From: Imperialibacter sp. EC-SDR9
Lineage (GTDB): Bacteria; Bacteroidota; Bacteroidia; Cytophagales; Cyclobacteriaceae
Assembly: GCF_902498805.1 (NCBI RefSeq)
Contig: NZ_LR701612.1
Coordinates: 1-48,201 of the forward strand
Length of the DNA: 48,201 bases
Reading direction: 5' to 3'
Position numbers and translations under genes: made by a program. Under the pieces are notes generated by a model that had not been told where the DNA came from, did no database searches, and worked only from the letters and a program-made list of their open reading frames with translations. This document shows, in pieces, positions 8,601 to 16,024 of the stretch (positions within the stretch are counted from its first letter, which is position 1; each line of letters opens with the position of its first letter).

Positions 8601-9916
8601 TTGCCTGCCAACCCGTCTACAGATGTGCCGGTGATACGCAACTGCTCCATTATTTGGGGGGCAGAGTATTTCGGGAAATACGATCTGAGTAAAGCAGCTG
8701 CACCTGCCACCTGAGGAGAAGAGAACGATGAACCATCTGCGGTGCCATAGGTACTGTTGTTTCTGGTTGAATAGGCGGCTGTACCGGGAGCTACCAGGTC
8801 GACATAGTAGCTATAGGTAGCGAAGGAAGACTTGGTGCCGTCATTGGTGGAAGCAGCTACAGACAATACGTTGTCATAACTGGCCGGGTAAAAGGTAAGC
8901 TCGGCATTGGTGTTGCCGGCGGCAGCCACTACCACCACATCCCTTTCGAGCACAGTATAGTTAATAATGTCTTGCGCCGCCTGGCTATAATTCCCCGCCG
9001 AACCCCAGCTAAGATTGACAACGTCCATGCCCTGGTTAGCCGCATAGATAATAGCTTCGTAAGTACCGAATGAAGTATTGTCTTCCGTTTTAAAGGCCTT
9101 CAATGGCACAAACTTAGACTTGAAGCCCGTTCCGGCCATTCCTTTGGCATTGTTGGTTCTGGCTGACGATAAACCGGAAACGTGTGTGCCGTGGTCTCCA
9201 AAATCTGATTTGGGGTCACTATCTCTGTTGGCGAAGTCCCAGCCACGGTAGTCGTCTACGTAACCGTTCCCGTCGTTGTCGACACCGTCGATAGGGTCAT
9301 TTGTGTTCAGGTAGATATTTTTGTTTAAGTCCTCGTGGGTATAGTCTGCTCCGGTGTCAATAATGCCAATGACAATGGTAGAGTCGCCAGTCGTAATCCC
9401 CCAGGCATCATAGGCTTTGATAGACGAGAGATAGGGCTGCTTGGGGCTTGCTGTGGCGGCGTCCGGGTCGTTGGGTATCAGAAAGAGCTGCTCTTTGAAA
9501 ACCGGCTCGGCATAAAGCACATTGTCATACCGAAGTAATTCGTTGATCGTTTCCAGCACATTGCCCTCTGCCAACTCAACTTTGTACATGTTAGCCAGGT
9601 ATTTGCTTGGCCGCTGGAGCGTCCTTGCGTTTGAATTGGATGCAGGATCGAGTGCCTTCAGCTCCTTTATCGGTATCTTCTGGCCAATATTGGATGGGGC
9701 AATATCGGGAGCGGCTTGTAACGTCCTGCCGCCTGTTGAATAGCTGCCGTCTTTGAATTTAATGATGAGCTGATCAGACTGGATGTCAGCCGCTGATTTA
9801 CCCGACGGTAGTTGGTATTTTCTGCTGGGTTGGGCACTGCTCGCCAATGGCCATAAGACCATGAGCAGCAAAAAGCTGCCCGGTAACAACACTTTACACC
9901 AATGGCTTACCCTCAT
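5654..9916 (-). CDS. secreted S8 subtilisin-like serine protease with PKD domains and T9SS sorting domain
   Basis: The product is 1420 residues. A signal peptide (~1-29) is followed by a propeptide (~45-150) and a subtilase domain (~170-465). The triad is D187 (IIDTGA), H242 (GDHGTHVSG) and S397 in GSSFSSP, with oxyanion N335 (AAAGNTN). GSSFSSP departs from the usual GTSMA(S/T)P, but the nucleophile is kept. A calcium-type loop DGVDNDGNGYVDD lies near 210. The middle region has no clear domain; PKD-like repeats follow (AWDFGNGSQSTLENAQ and later copies). The C-terminus (LFPNPASETIAIKL...GVYTIRL...RLIKK) is a T9SS type A sorting domain. It should be exported, cleaved and released or surface-bound. 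It follows the SDR gene by 11 bases. Confidence 0.93.
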   Translation of the reverse strand: MRVSHWCKVLLPGSFLLLMVLWPLASSAQPSRKYQLPSGKSAADIQSDQLIIKFKDGSYSTGGRTLQAAPDIAPSNIGQKIPIKELKALDPASNSNARTLQRPSKYLANMYKVELAEGNVLETINELLRYDNVLYAEPVFKEQLFLIPNDPDAATASPKQPYLSSIKAYDAWGITTGDSTIVIGIIDTGADYTHEDLNKNIYLNTNDPIDGVDNDGNGYVDDYRGWDFANRDSDPKSDFGDHGTHVSGLSSARTNNAKGMAGTGFKSKFVPLKAFKTEDNTSFGTYEAIIYAANQGMDVVNLSWGSAGNYSQAAQDIINYTVLERDVVVVAAAGNTNAELTFYPASYDNVLSVAASTNDGTKSSFATYSYYVDLVAPGTAAYSTRNNSTYGTADGSSFSSPQVAGAAALLRSYFPKYSAPQIMEQLRITGTSVDGLAGNALYKGLLGRGMLNMYSALTDTLSPSVRLAKDSLYTQAGQKVFFGDTVHYELEAINWLKPASGLEITLEPLSNLVTLSSNAWTTPYLATFDTTTYAFSAILDENTPPGSRVIFKAKVKASGYNDTQYFEFTTHPDSTTTSSSNLSLTINSKGDLGYTMDSLKAGNGVKFQNISVASHAGFLLGNSDTTLADNVANNLIYGTRNNDFSVNKHLKLFGGTVADNYYENSFTASLTEVLSTLVEQKTLSWDSADDRNFLITEYRITNTSSDAIENLHAGLFANWNIGVGDNNRTEWVDSLRLGVTYIDEDNIYGGIALLTNNTPTFYAADIDNLNENIAVTDSLLSDSLKFAWLSAEMVKTTAGQSGAGNNTAQMNGVKIGNLGAFKSEKVAFAWITAESKNGLITAVQRARLRYGEFQNKPRTIATVLACKDSPVTISLSGGTSFDFFADAGATDTLLIHGNNYLTDTIKSPATFFVRNADNNYTGDLFSVQVNMDGLDANFSVSSDTVLLEPGVNPTISLASQSEKAVSWAWDFGNGSQSTLENAQAKYNQPGTYDITLTTSSKAGCVSNSTKAVLVANRAPQPVIDAIVICANASATIQAANATKIKVYTDSTSKAAVFEGAFFTSGLLDKDTSFYVANADSLFESRKVLVSVQLNQPMVDFTYLPDTTQLESAILLVNQSSNAVGYQWYLADSLIGDTMNSQLILAEQTEITVRLVASNEQGCTSSISKLLSFTKSELPLVSDSPVCPGENFTLVPENGSNFLFTSANTGEPLHKGSRFDVLNVTDTVKLIVKGIDSIIESDPVEVSIYPYDFSADFLIEPEVLILKKQRTATFTSLSPGATSWEWVINGSLIDISQQPLLAFDSAGIYDVMLIAHNEEGCADSVSMAYQVLEVTGVETAADIFNLFPNPASETIAIKLLKQQNDAVISIINMAGQEVLSRSLDTSPEQSVEIAISLLPKGVYTIRLSTPSQSWQQRLIKK

Positions 9917-9927
9917 TTCTTAAGCTG

Positions 9928-10743
9928 CTAACGCACCTTTACTTTTCGCACTATCTGTGAGAAGAGAGAAGGGAAAAACCGCTTCACATAAATACCTCCC
10001 ACTTCTTTGACTCCTCCTATGTACACCTCTTCCTTTTCTTTTTCCACTGCTTTCACAATCGTCCTTGCCGCCGCTTCGGGCGCAATGCCATTTGCCTGAG
10101 CGTCGTCCATCTCATTGAATTTCCCGCCGTCGCCGGTAACAGAATTGACGGAAATCTGCGTCCGGATGAACCCAGGACAGATGATGGTCACTTTAATGCC
10201 ATCGTCGTGCAGTTCTGCCCGGAGCCCGTCGTAGAAGCCATGCAAGGCATGTTTGCTGGCCGCATACCCTGTTCGATAAGGCGAGCTGATGATACCCACA
10301 GCACTGGAGATCACTACATGGTGCCCGTTTTTTCTGCTGATCATGCCGGGTAGCAGCGCCTTTGAAAGGGCAATGGCTCCAAAATAATTGACCTCCATTA
10401 CCTTGCGATCAACATCCAATTGGGTGTCTTTGGCCAGTGAGCGCTGACTGATGCCGCCGTTGTTTACAAGCACGTCGACCACACCAAACATAGCTTCCGC
10501 TTCTTTAGCTTTGGCTTCAAGACTTGCTGCATTGGCCAGGTCGACTGTCAGTATTTTAACATTTTCCTCAGCCAGGCCTTGCACAGTTGCTACACAAGCA
10601 GCTTTCACCCTTTCCAGTTCTTCCTGGCGGCGAGCCGACAGAATAAGTTTCGCTCCCCTTCTGGCCATTTCATAGGTAATCGCCTCCCCAATTCCTGAAG
10701 ATGCACCTGTGATCCACACTACTTTGCCTTTTACCTCAGCCAT
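9928..10743 (-). CDS. short-chain dehydrogenase/reductase (SDR) family oxidoreductase
   Basis: The product has 271 residues, a classical SDR length. It shows the nucleotide-binding motif TGASSGIGEA near residue 14, the NNGG structural motif (VLVNNGGISQRS), and the catalytic Ser...Tyr-x3-Lys (ISSAVGIISSPYRTGYAASK). The C-terminal part (GIAPEAAARTIVKAVEKEKEEVYIGG) resembles membrane-lipid or ketone-reducing SDRs of the DHRS7-like group, but the substrate cannot be told. It sits 3 bases after folA and 11 bases before the subtilase, so it is in the same transcription unit. NADP(H) versus NAD(H) preference is not evident. Confidence 0.9.
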   Translation of the reverse strand: MAEVKGKVVWITGASSGIGEAITYEMARRGAKLILSARRQEELERVKAACVATVQGLAEENVKILTVDLANAASLEAKAKEAEAMFGVVDVLVNNGGISQRSLAKDTQLDVDRKVMEVNYFGAIALSKALLPGMISRKNGHHVVISSAVGIISSPYRTGYAASKHALHGFYDGLRAELHDDGIKVTIICPGFIRTQISVNSVTGDGGKFNEMDDAQANGIAPEAAARTIVKAVEKEKEEVYIGGVKEVGGIYVKRFFPSLFSQIVRKVKVR

Positions 10744-10746
10744 ACG

Positions 10747-11241
10747 CTACTTTCTTTTTTTCCACTGGGTGAATGAATAATTATAAGGATTTTTTTCGTC
10801 AGAGGACATGTCTTTTCGACTAACTTCTTTCCAAATGTGTGTGTCAGGAAGAGGATATTTCACATTTCCCTCCACAATTACATCAATTTCTGTGATATAA
10901 AGGATGTCGGAAATAGGCTGTGTTTGCTTGTAGACTTCCCCCCCGCCAATGATATAAAGCTCTTCTTCTCCGGCTGCTTTGGCTAACGCTATGCCTTTTT
11001 CTATAGAATCAACAACATGGGCGCCCTCCAGGCTGAAGTTTTTGTCTCTTGTTACAATAATAAACGTTCTGCCAGGGAGAATTTTACCAAGCGACTCGAA
11101 GGTTTTCCTCCCCATGAGCACATGATGACCCATGGTTTGGTCCTTGAAGTACCTGAAGTCCTTGGGCATATGCCACAGCATTTTATAGTCATTGCCGATG
11201 ACACCATTCCGGGAGACTGCTACTATTTGGGATATGATCAT
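10747..11241 (-). CDS. folA: dihydrofolate reductase
   Basis: The product is 164 residues, the normal length of bacterial DHFR, which reduces dihydrofolate to tetrahydrofolate with NADPH. Family hallmarks are IVAVSRNGVIGND at the N-terminus, LWHMPKDFRYFK with W23 and the proton-donating acid D28 (equivalent to E. coli D27), MGRKTFES for cofactor binding, and IIGGGEVY near residue 100. Its start overlaps the end of fmt by four bases, which links tetrahydrofolate supply to formyl-transfer in one operon. Nothing in the active site looks unusual. Confidence 0.96.
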   Translation of the reverse strand: MIISQIVAVSRNGVIGNDYKMLWHMPKDFRYFKDQTMGHHVLMGRKTFESLGKILPGRTFIIVTRDKNFSLEGAHVVDSIEKGIALAKAAGEEELYIIGGGEVYKQTQPISDILYITEIDVIVEGNVKYPLPDTHIWKEVSRKDMSSDEKNPYNYSFTQWKKRK

Positions 11242-12149
11242 ATTCTATTGCCTCTGAGAAATTCTTCAATGTCCATTCTTTTCTTGCCTTCCATCTGCAA
11301 ATCCTCGATGGAGATATACCCATCTGCGGTTTTTAGATAGAGGTACGTCTTGCTGTCACTCAGCATTTCTTTTTCGCCCTTTTGGTTGATTTTTCGTGCT
11401 TTGTAAACTTTCACAGTTTTGCCCATTAGGGTTGTCCAGGCGGTGGGGTAGGGCGATAGGCCTCTGATGAAGTTAACCACCTGCTCCGTCGGTTGTTCAA
11501 AATTGATCTCACAGGTTTCTCTGAATATTTTTGGTGCCGTAGGCGTGTCTTCGAAAACTTCCTGCGGCTTTTCCTTGTAGTTGCCTTCTGCAATGGCTTC
11601 GACTGTTTTTAACACCAGTGCGGCTCCCTTATTCATGAGTCTTTCATACACTGTGCCAACGTTGTCCTCATCGCTTATCGGTTCTTTTTCCTGAAAAAGG
11701 ATATCGCCAGTATCAATTTCGTGTTTCAGAAAAAAAGTAGTGACACCCGTTTCTTTCTCGCCGTTGATAATAGCCCAGTTGATGGGTGCTGCGCCACGGT
11801 ATTTGGGCAAAAGCGATCCATGCAGGTTGAAAGTGCCTAAAGCCGGCATTTGCCATACTATTTCGGGCAGCATGCGGAAGGCAACTACTATTTGCAGGTT
11901 GGCATCCAATGCCTTCAACTCCGCAATGAATTCTGGCGACTTAAGGTTGGTTGGTTGCAGGATATTGAGTCCCTTTTCTTCAGCATAGGCCTTAACAGCC
12001 GACACACCCAACTTTTTACCCCTCCCTTGAGGCTTGTCAGGTGCTGTAATCACCCCAACAATATTCCACCCATTGGCTACTAAAATATCAAGACTTGGTA
12101 CGGCGAATTCTGGCGTACCCATAAATACTATTCGAAGATCCTTTGTCAT
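11238..12149 (-). CDS. fmt: methionyl-tRNA formyltransferase
   Basis: The product is 303 residues, close to the typical 310-315. It formylates initiator methionyl-tRNA using 10-formyltetrahydrofolate. The formyltransferase core shows N108-L-H110-GSLLPKYRGAAPINWAI and the catalytic Asp in HEIDTGDIL (D146). The C-terminal tRNA-binding OB-like domain follows (FIRGLSPYPTAWTTLMGKTVKVY). The gene is nine bases after namZ and overlaps folA by four bases. The coupling of fmt and folA makes metabolic sense because both depend on folate cofactors. Confidence 0.96.
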   Translation of the reverse strand: MTKDLRIVFMGTPEFAVPSLDILVANGWNIVGVITAPDKPQGRGKKLGVSAVKAYAEEKGLNILQPTNLKSPEFIAELKALDANLQIVVAFRMLPEIVWQMPALGTFNLHGSLLPKYRGAAPINWAIINGEKETGVTTFFLKHEIDTGDILFQEKEPISDEDNVGTVYERLMNKGAALVLKTVEAIAEGNYKEKPQEVFEDTPTAPKIFRETCEINFEQPTEQVVNFIRGLSPYPTAWTTLMGKTVKVYKARKINQKGEKEMLSDSKTYLYLKTADGYISIEDLQMEGKKRMDIEEFLRGNRI

Positions 12150-12158
12150 GAAGGCTGT

Positions 12159-13373
12159 TTATTCTAAATCATCATACAACAGATGTTTCTTTCTTATCTG
12201 CTTGTATGCATTAAGCTTTTCCTGCCAGGTGGCTTTGATCTCAGCCTCACTCATTCCTTGCTCAATTTGTTTACGAAGGTCAGGAGTTCCCGCCAGAAGG
12301 GCGAAGTAGTTGTTGAAAAAACTGGAGTCGGCTGGCGTTTTCTTGTAAAATGAAATGAGATAGGAAAGATCCACGGCATTGGGTACGGGAGCTTGCCTCA
12401 TGTCGATACCATAGCAAAGTTTGTCCTGATGTTTTGGATCCATCGACATGCCCGGAATTGGAACGGGAGTAAATTGAAAGTCGCCAAACTCAGGCGAAGG
12501 GTAGCCCAATACTTCAAAGGGAAAATGAGTACCTCTGCCCAGGCTCATCATCGTGCCCTCAAAAAGGCAGATAGACGGATACCAGGCGATGGAATGATCG
12601 GTTGGTAGATTGGGCGACGGGCTTACAGGCAGATTATAAGAGCTGCTATGTGTCCAATTCGCCAGCCTGATCACTTGCAAGTCGGCTTTAACGCTATTTT
12701 CCAGCCACCCCTCGTTGTTGATCATGGTGGCTAGCTCGCCCATGGTAAGGCCATAGGCAATAGGAATGGGGTGGAGGCCCACAAATGACTTTTGGGCTTC
12801 TTCCAAAACCGGTCCGTCAATTACATTGCCCAGTGGGTTGGGCCTGTCAAGCACTATAAATGGCAAACCGTTTTCTGCGCAGGCTTCCATGGCATAACTC
12901 ATGGTGCTGGTATAGGTGTAGAACCTGGCCCCTACGTCCTGAATGTCAAAAATCACTACATCAAGGCCTGAAAGATCTTCCTTTGTAGGTTTGTTGTGGC
13001 TGCCATAGAGGGAGAGGATGGGGATTCCTGTTTTCGAGTCGACTTCATTTCCCACCTTGTCCCCGGCGGGGGTGTCGCCTCTAAAACCATGCTCTGGCGC
13101 AAATATCTTTTTGATAGCAATCCCTCTGCTTAGCAGCGAGTCAACCAGGTGCGTTTCCCCTAGCATAGTGGTGTGATTCACTACCATACCCACGTTTTTA
13201 TTTTGCAGAAGTGGCAAGTATTCTTCCATCTGCGCTGCGCCAACTTTTATCTGAGAATCAGCTACCTCTTCCACTACGGCCTTCTTATCTTCTTGTTTTG
13301 CCGCATCAGAGCCGCAGGCAGTCAGCATAATGGTAAAAAATGCAATCCTAATCATAGTGTAAATGTGAGGCAT
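12159..13373 (-). CDS. NamZ-like exo-beta-N-acetylmuramidase lipoprotein (DUF1343, GH171)
   Basis: Counted from the ATG at 13373 the product is about 404 residues. This start is chosen because a lipoprotein signal with lipobox LTAC follows (IAFFTIMLTACGSDA) and because a -7 box lies upstream of it; a start at 13424 would precede the promoter. The rest is a full DUF1343 domain: MVVNHTTMLGETHLVDSL, FAPEHGFRGDTPAG, FDIQDVGARFYTYTSTM and VLDRPNPLGN. Characterised members (NamZ of Bacillus subtilis and Tannerella forsythia) remove terminal MurNAc from peptidoglycan fragments, so a periplasmic wall-recycling role is likely. It begins the fmt-folA-SDR-subtilase run. Confidence 0.88.
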   Translation of the reverse strand: MPHIYTMIRIAFFTIMLTACGSDAAKQEDKKAVVEEVADSQIKVGAAQMEEYLPLLQNKNVGMVVNHTTMLGETHLVDSLLSRGIAIKKIFAPEHGFRGDTPAGDKVGNEVDSKTGIPILSLYGSHNKPTKEDLSGLDVVIFDIQDVGARFYTYTSTMSYAMEACAENGLPFIVLDRPNPLGNVIDGPVLEEAQKSFVGLHPIPIAYGLTMGELATMINNEGWLENSVKADLQVIRLANWTHSSSYNLPVSPSPNLPTDHSIAWYPSICLFEGTMMSLGRGTHFPFEVLGYPSPEFGDFQFTPVPIPGMSMDPKHQDKLCYGIDMRQAPVPNAVDLSYLISFYKKTPADSSFFNNYFALLAGTPDLRKQIEQGMSEAEIKATWQEKLNAYKQIRKKHLLYDDLE

Positions 13374-13411
13374 GTCTTTATTTTTGTGAGGGTCGAAACT
13401 AATTCCGCTGG

Positions 13412-13419
13412 CAAAATTA
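13412..13419 (-). promoter_or_regulatory. -7 box ahead of namZ operon (TAATTTTG)
   Basis: The minus-strand sequence TAATTTTG fits TAnnTTTG and lies about 39 bases before the namZ ATG at 13373. No good -33 TTG was found. It supports the downstream choice of start codon. Confidence 0.4.
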
Positions 13420-13426
13420 ATCATTT

Positions 13427-14647
13427 TTGAATCTTTCCTACTTTATATCGAAGCGAATAAACAAAGACCATGAAGGGTCATTTTCGGCCTCTATTGGCAG
13501 GATCGCTATAGCGAGCATTGCTGTAGGCCTGGCCAGCGCTTTAGTGGCTTTTTTGATCCTGAGGGGCTTTCAGACTACGATCGTTGACAAGATATATGGT
13601 TTTGCGGGGCACATGCAGATTTCAAGGTACACCTTGAAATCCAACAATTTTGACGAGCCCCCAATAAGCCTTACGTCTGACTTTTACACTCACTGGAAGG
13701 AATATGACTTTGTTTCTCACGTGCAGCCTATTGGCTACAAGATGGGGATTCTTAAAACTGAGGAAGCCGTTTTGGGTGTGGTGTTCAAGGGAGTGACGAA
13801 AGATTTTGATTCAACCAGGTTTACACCAAGCCTTGTAAAAGGTCATTTTCCGCATTTTTCTGACAGTAGTTACTCTCTTGAAGTGCTATTGAGCCAAAGA
13901 ATAGCAGACAAGTTGGAGAAGGATATTGGTGATGAAGTGATCATGTATGTGGTGCAAAATCCTCCCAGGTTCAGAAGGTTGTCGATTGCAGGCATTTATG
14001 AAACAGGCCTCGAAGACTTCGACGACAGGATGATTTTAGGGGATTTGGGCCTGGTACAACGCCTCAACAACTGGCCCGACTCTTTAGTAGGTGGCTATGA
14101 GGTGTTTTTGCGTGACCCTTCCGACATGGAAGCCGCTGAAAATGAAATGTACGATGTGCTGGACTCGGATTTGTATGCTGATACAGCTGATAATAAGTAC
14201 TTTCAAATATTTGAATGGCTGCAGATGCTGGACAGGAATGTGGCCATTTTTCTGGTGCTCATCCTTTTTGTTGCCAGCTTCAACATGGTGTCTTTTCTTC
14301 TCATCCTCATTATGGAGCGCACAAACATGATTGGGGTGCTGAAAGGCCTCGGGGCCACCGACCTGACGGTAAGGCGAATTTTTTCGTGGAATGGCATGCG
14401 GCTCATTGCCAGGGGGATGCTATGGGGCAATGTAATTGCCGGTGGGTTGGGGCTGCTTCAAAGTCAATTTCACATCATACCACTTGATGCTGCCAGCTAC
14501 TACATGCACTACGTGCCTATCTATTGGGACTGGTGGGCGATTGTGTTGGTAAATATCCTCACTTTTGTGGTAGTGAACCTCACGTTGTTTATTCCGACAA
14601 CAGTCATTATCAACATCAGACCTATTGCTGCTATTAAGTTTGACTAA
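13427..14647 (+). CDS. FtsX/LolE-type ABC transporter permease
   Basis: The product is 406 residues. It has an N-terminal membrane helix (~22-45, IAIASIAVGLASALVAFLILRGF), a large periplasmic MacB-like core (~46-265) and three C-terminal helices (e.g. VAIFLVLILFVASFNMVSFLLILIM). This is the LolC/E layout of lipoprotein-releasing or MacB-like permeases. The only early in-frame start is TTG at 13427, nine bases after an in-frame TAA, and starting there gives the expected NLSYFISKRINKD beginning. No ATPase gene is adjacent, so the partner must be elsewhere. Its end overlaps the convergent glycosyltransferase gene by four bases. Confidence 0.9.
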   Translation: MNLSYFISKRINKDHEGSFSASIGRIAIASIAVGLASALVAFLILRGFQTTIVDKIYGFAGHMQISRYTLKSNNFDEPPISLTSDFYTHWKEYDFVSHVQPIGYKMGILKTEEAVLGVVFKGVTKDFDSTRFTPSLVKGHFPHFSDSSYSLEVLLSQRIADKLEKDIGDEVIMYVVQNPPRFRRLSIAGIYETGLEDFDDRMILGDLGLVQRLNNWPDSLVGGYEVFLRDPSDMEAAENEMYDVLDSDLYADTADNKYFQIFEWLQMLDRNVAIFLVLILFVASFNMVSFLLILIMERTNMIGVLKGLGATDLTVRRIFSWNGMRLIARGMLWGNVIAGGLGLLQSQFHIIPLDAASYYMHYVPIYWDWWAIVLVNILTFVVVNLTLFIPTTVIINIRPIAAIKFD

Positions 14648-15387
14648 GCTTCTACCCGCAGGTATTTCCTGAAAAGGCTATAAATCCTCATTTGCAGCAC
14701 GCCCAGAACAGCTTCCTGAAAAATGCCCCGGGTCATTTTGGATTCTCCACGGCTTCGGTCGGTGAAAATGATCGGAATCTCCTTAATTTTGAAGCCATAT
14801 TTCCAGGCAGTGAACTTCATTTCGATCTGGAAAGCGTAACCAACGAACTTGATTTTATTGAAGGGAATAGTCTCCAGCACATGCCGGCGGTAGCATTTGA
14901 AGCCCGCAGTAGTGTCTGACACAGGTATACCGGTAATGAAACGAACATATAAACTGGCGAAAATAGACATCATTACCCGGCTTATCGGCCAGTTGACCAC
15001 ATTCACCAGCCCATCTACATACCTTGAGCCAATGGCAACATCAAAGCCATCCTTGTCGCAGGCGTTAAAAAGCTTCGCAAGGTCTTTAGGGTCATGAGAG
15101 AAATCGCAGTCCATTTCAAACATGTATTCGTAGCCCTTATCCAACCCATATTGAAATCCGGCTATATAGGCGGTGCCAAGCCCGTGCTTGCCCTCTCTTT
15201 CCAGAATATGAAGTCTGTCCGGCCAAATACTCTGCATGTGCTTAACGATGGCTGCGGTGCCATCCGGAGAGCCGTCATCCACGATAAGCAGGTCAAACTG
15301 CATGGGTAAATCAAACACCGCTTCGATCATAAGAGCGACGTTCTCTTTTTCGTTGTAAGTTGGGATAATGACTAAGCCTTTATTCAC
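14644..15387 (-). CDS. polyprenol monophosphomannose synthase-like glycosyltransferase (GT2, DPM1-like)
   Basis: The product is 247 residues, a single GT-A domain with no C-terminal membrane anchor, as in DPM1/Ppm1-type enzymes that move mannose or glucose from a nucleotide sugar to polyprenyl phosphate at the membrane. Motifs are IPTYNEKENV, VDDGSPDGT (D37, D38), the metal-binding MDCDFSHDP (D93, D95), GSRYVDG, and the late FTDRSRGESKMTRGIF, which is characteristic of this subgroup. It lies alone between convergent and divergent neighbours. The sugar and acceptor are not determined by the sequence. Confidence 0.92.
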   Translation of the reverse strand: MNKGLVIIPTYNEKENVALMIEAVFDLPMQFDLLIVDDGSPDGTAAIVKHMQSIWPDRLHILEREGKHGLGTAYIAGFQYGLDKGYEYMFEMDCDFSHDPKDLAKLFNACDKDGFDVAIGSRYVDGLVNVVNWPISRVMMSIFASLYVRFITGIPVSDTTAGFKCYRRHVLETIPFNKIKFVGYAFQIEMKFTAWKYGFKIKEIPIIFTDRSRGESKMTRGIFQEAVLGVLQMRIYSLFRKYLRVEA

Positions 15388-15406
15388 AGTTTTTGCTAGT
15401 GAACGC

Positions 15407-15414
15407 CAAACATA
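15407..15414 (-). promoter_or_regulatory. -7 box of the glycosyltransferase gene (TATGTTTG)
   Basis: Minus-strand TATGTTTG matches TAnnTTTG and lies 20 bases before the ATG at 15387. A clear -33 TTG was not seen. Confidence 0.4.
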
Positions 15415-15489
15415 TTAAAACCATTTCGTTTCTTGAATATATAAAGTGAATTTGCCGCTTTTTTAACGATTAAATACCAGAGTCAGTTT

Positions 15490-15999
15490 ATGAACAAAGC
15501 CATATTTCTAGATAGGGATGGAGTAATTAACGTCGAAAGGGGCAAGTATACCTTTAAGCCTGAGGACTTTACCATCGAGGCGGGAGTGAAAGAGGCTTTA
15601 GAAATTTTAAAAAAGAACGGTTACGTAACTGTTGTTATCACCAACCAGGCTGGAATTGCCAAAGGCATCTACACAAAAGAGGACGTAGAGGCATGCCATG
15701 CAAAGATGCATAAGGAATTGCCCGGTCTTATCGATGATGTTTTTTATGCACCCCACTACCCTCCGATCTCAGAATCGCTTGGCAGGAAGCCTGACTCCCT
15801 GCTTTTTGAAAGGGCACTTGCTTTGTATAACGTTGACCCGCAGCAATCATGGATGGTGGGCGACAACGACCGGGACCTGGTGCCCGCCAGAAAGCTGGGA
15901 ATGCACACTGTTGGCATTGGGGCAGTAGAAAGGTTTCATTCTGCTGACGCCTGTGTAAGCAGCCTTTTGGAAGCGGTAACTAGTATTATTCTGAAATAG
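15490..15999 (+). CDS. HAD-IIIA family phosphatase (GmhB/HisB-like)
   Basis: The product is 169 residues. It has the HAD motifs D8-R-D10 in FLDRDGVIN, T51 in VITNQAG, K100 in GRKPD, and the acidic motif GDNDRDL (from D125). Overall it resembles D,D-heptose 1,7-bisphosphate 7-phosphatase (GmhB) and histidinol-phosphatase domains. The zinc loop of GmhB, with its four Cys/His ligands, is shortened here to YAPHYPPISESLGRKP and has lost all cysteines. A sugar-phosphate or nucleotide-sugar precursor phosphatase is plausible, but the substrate is unsure. The ATG at 15490 gives the standard N-terminus. Confidence 0.85.
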   Translation: MNKAIFLDRDGVINVERGKYTFKPEDFTIEAGVKEALEILKKNGYVTVVITNQAGIAKGIYTKEDVEACHAKMHKELPGLIDDVFYAPHYPPISESLGRKPDSLLFERALALYNVDPQQSWMVGDNDRDLVPARKLGMHTVGIGAVERFHSADACVSSLLEAVTSIILK

Positions 16000-16024
16000 A
16001 ACGCCGTGGAAGGAACTCAGTTAC

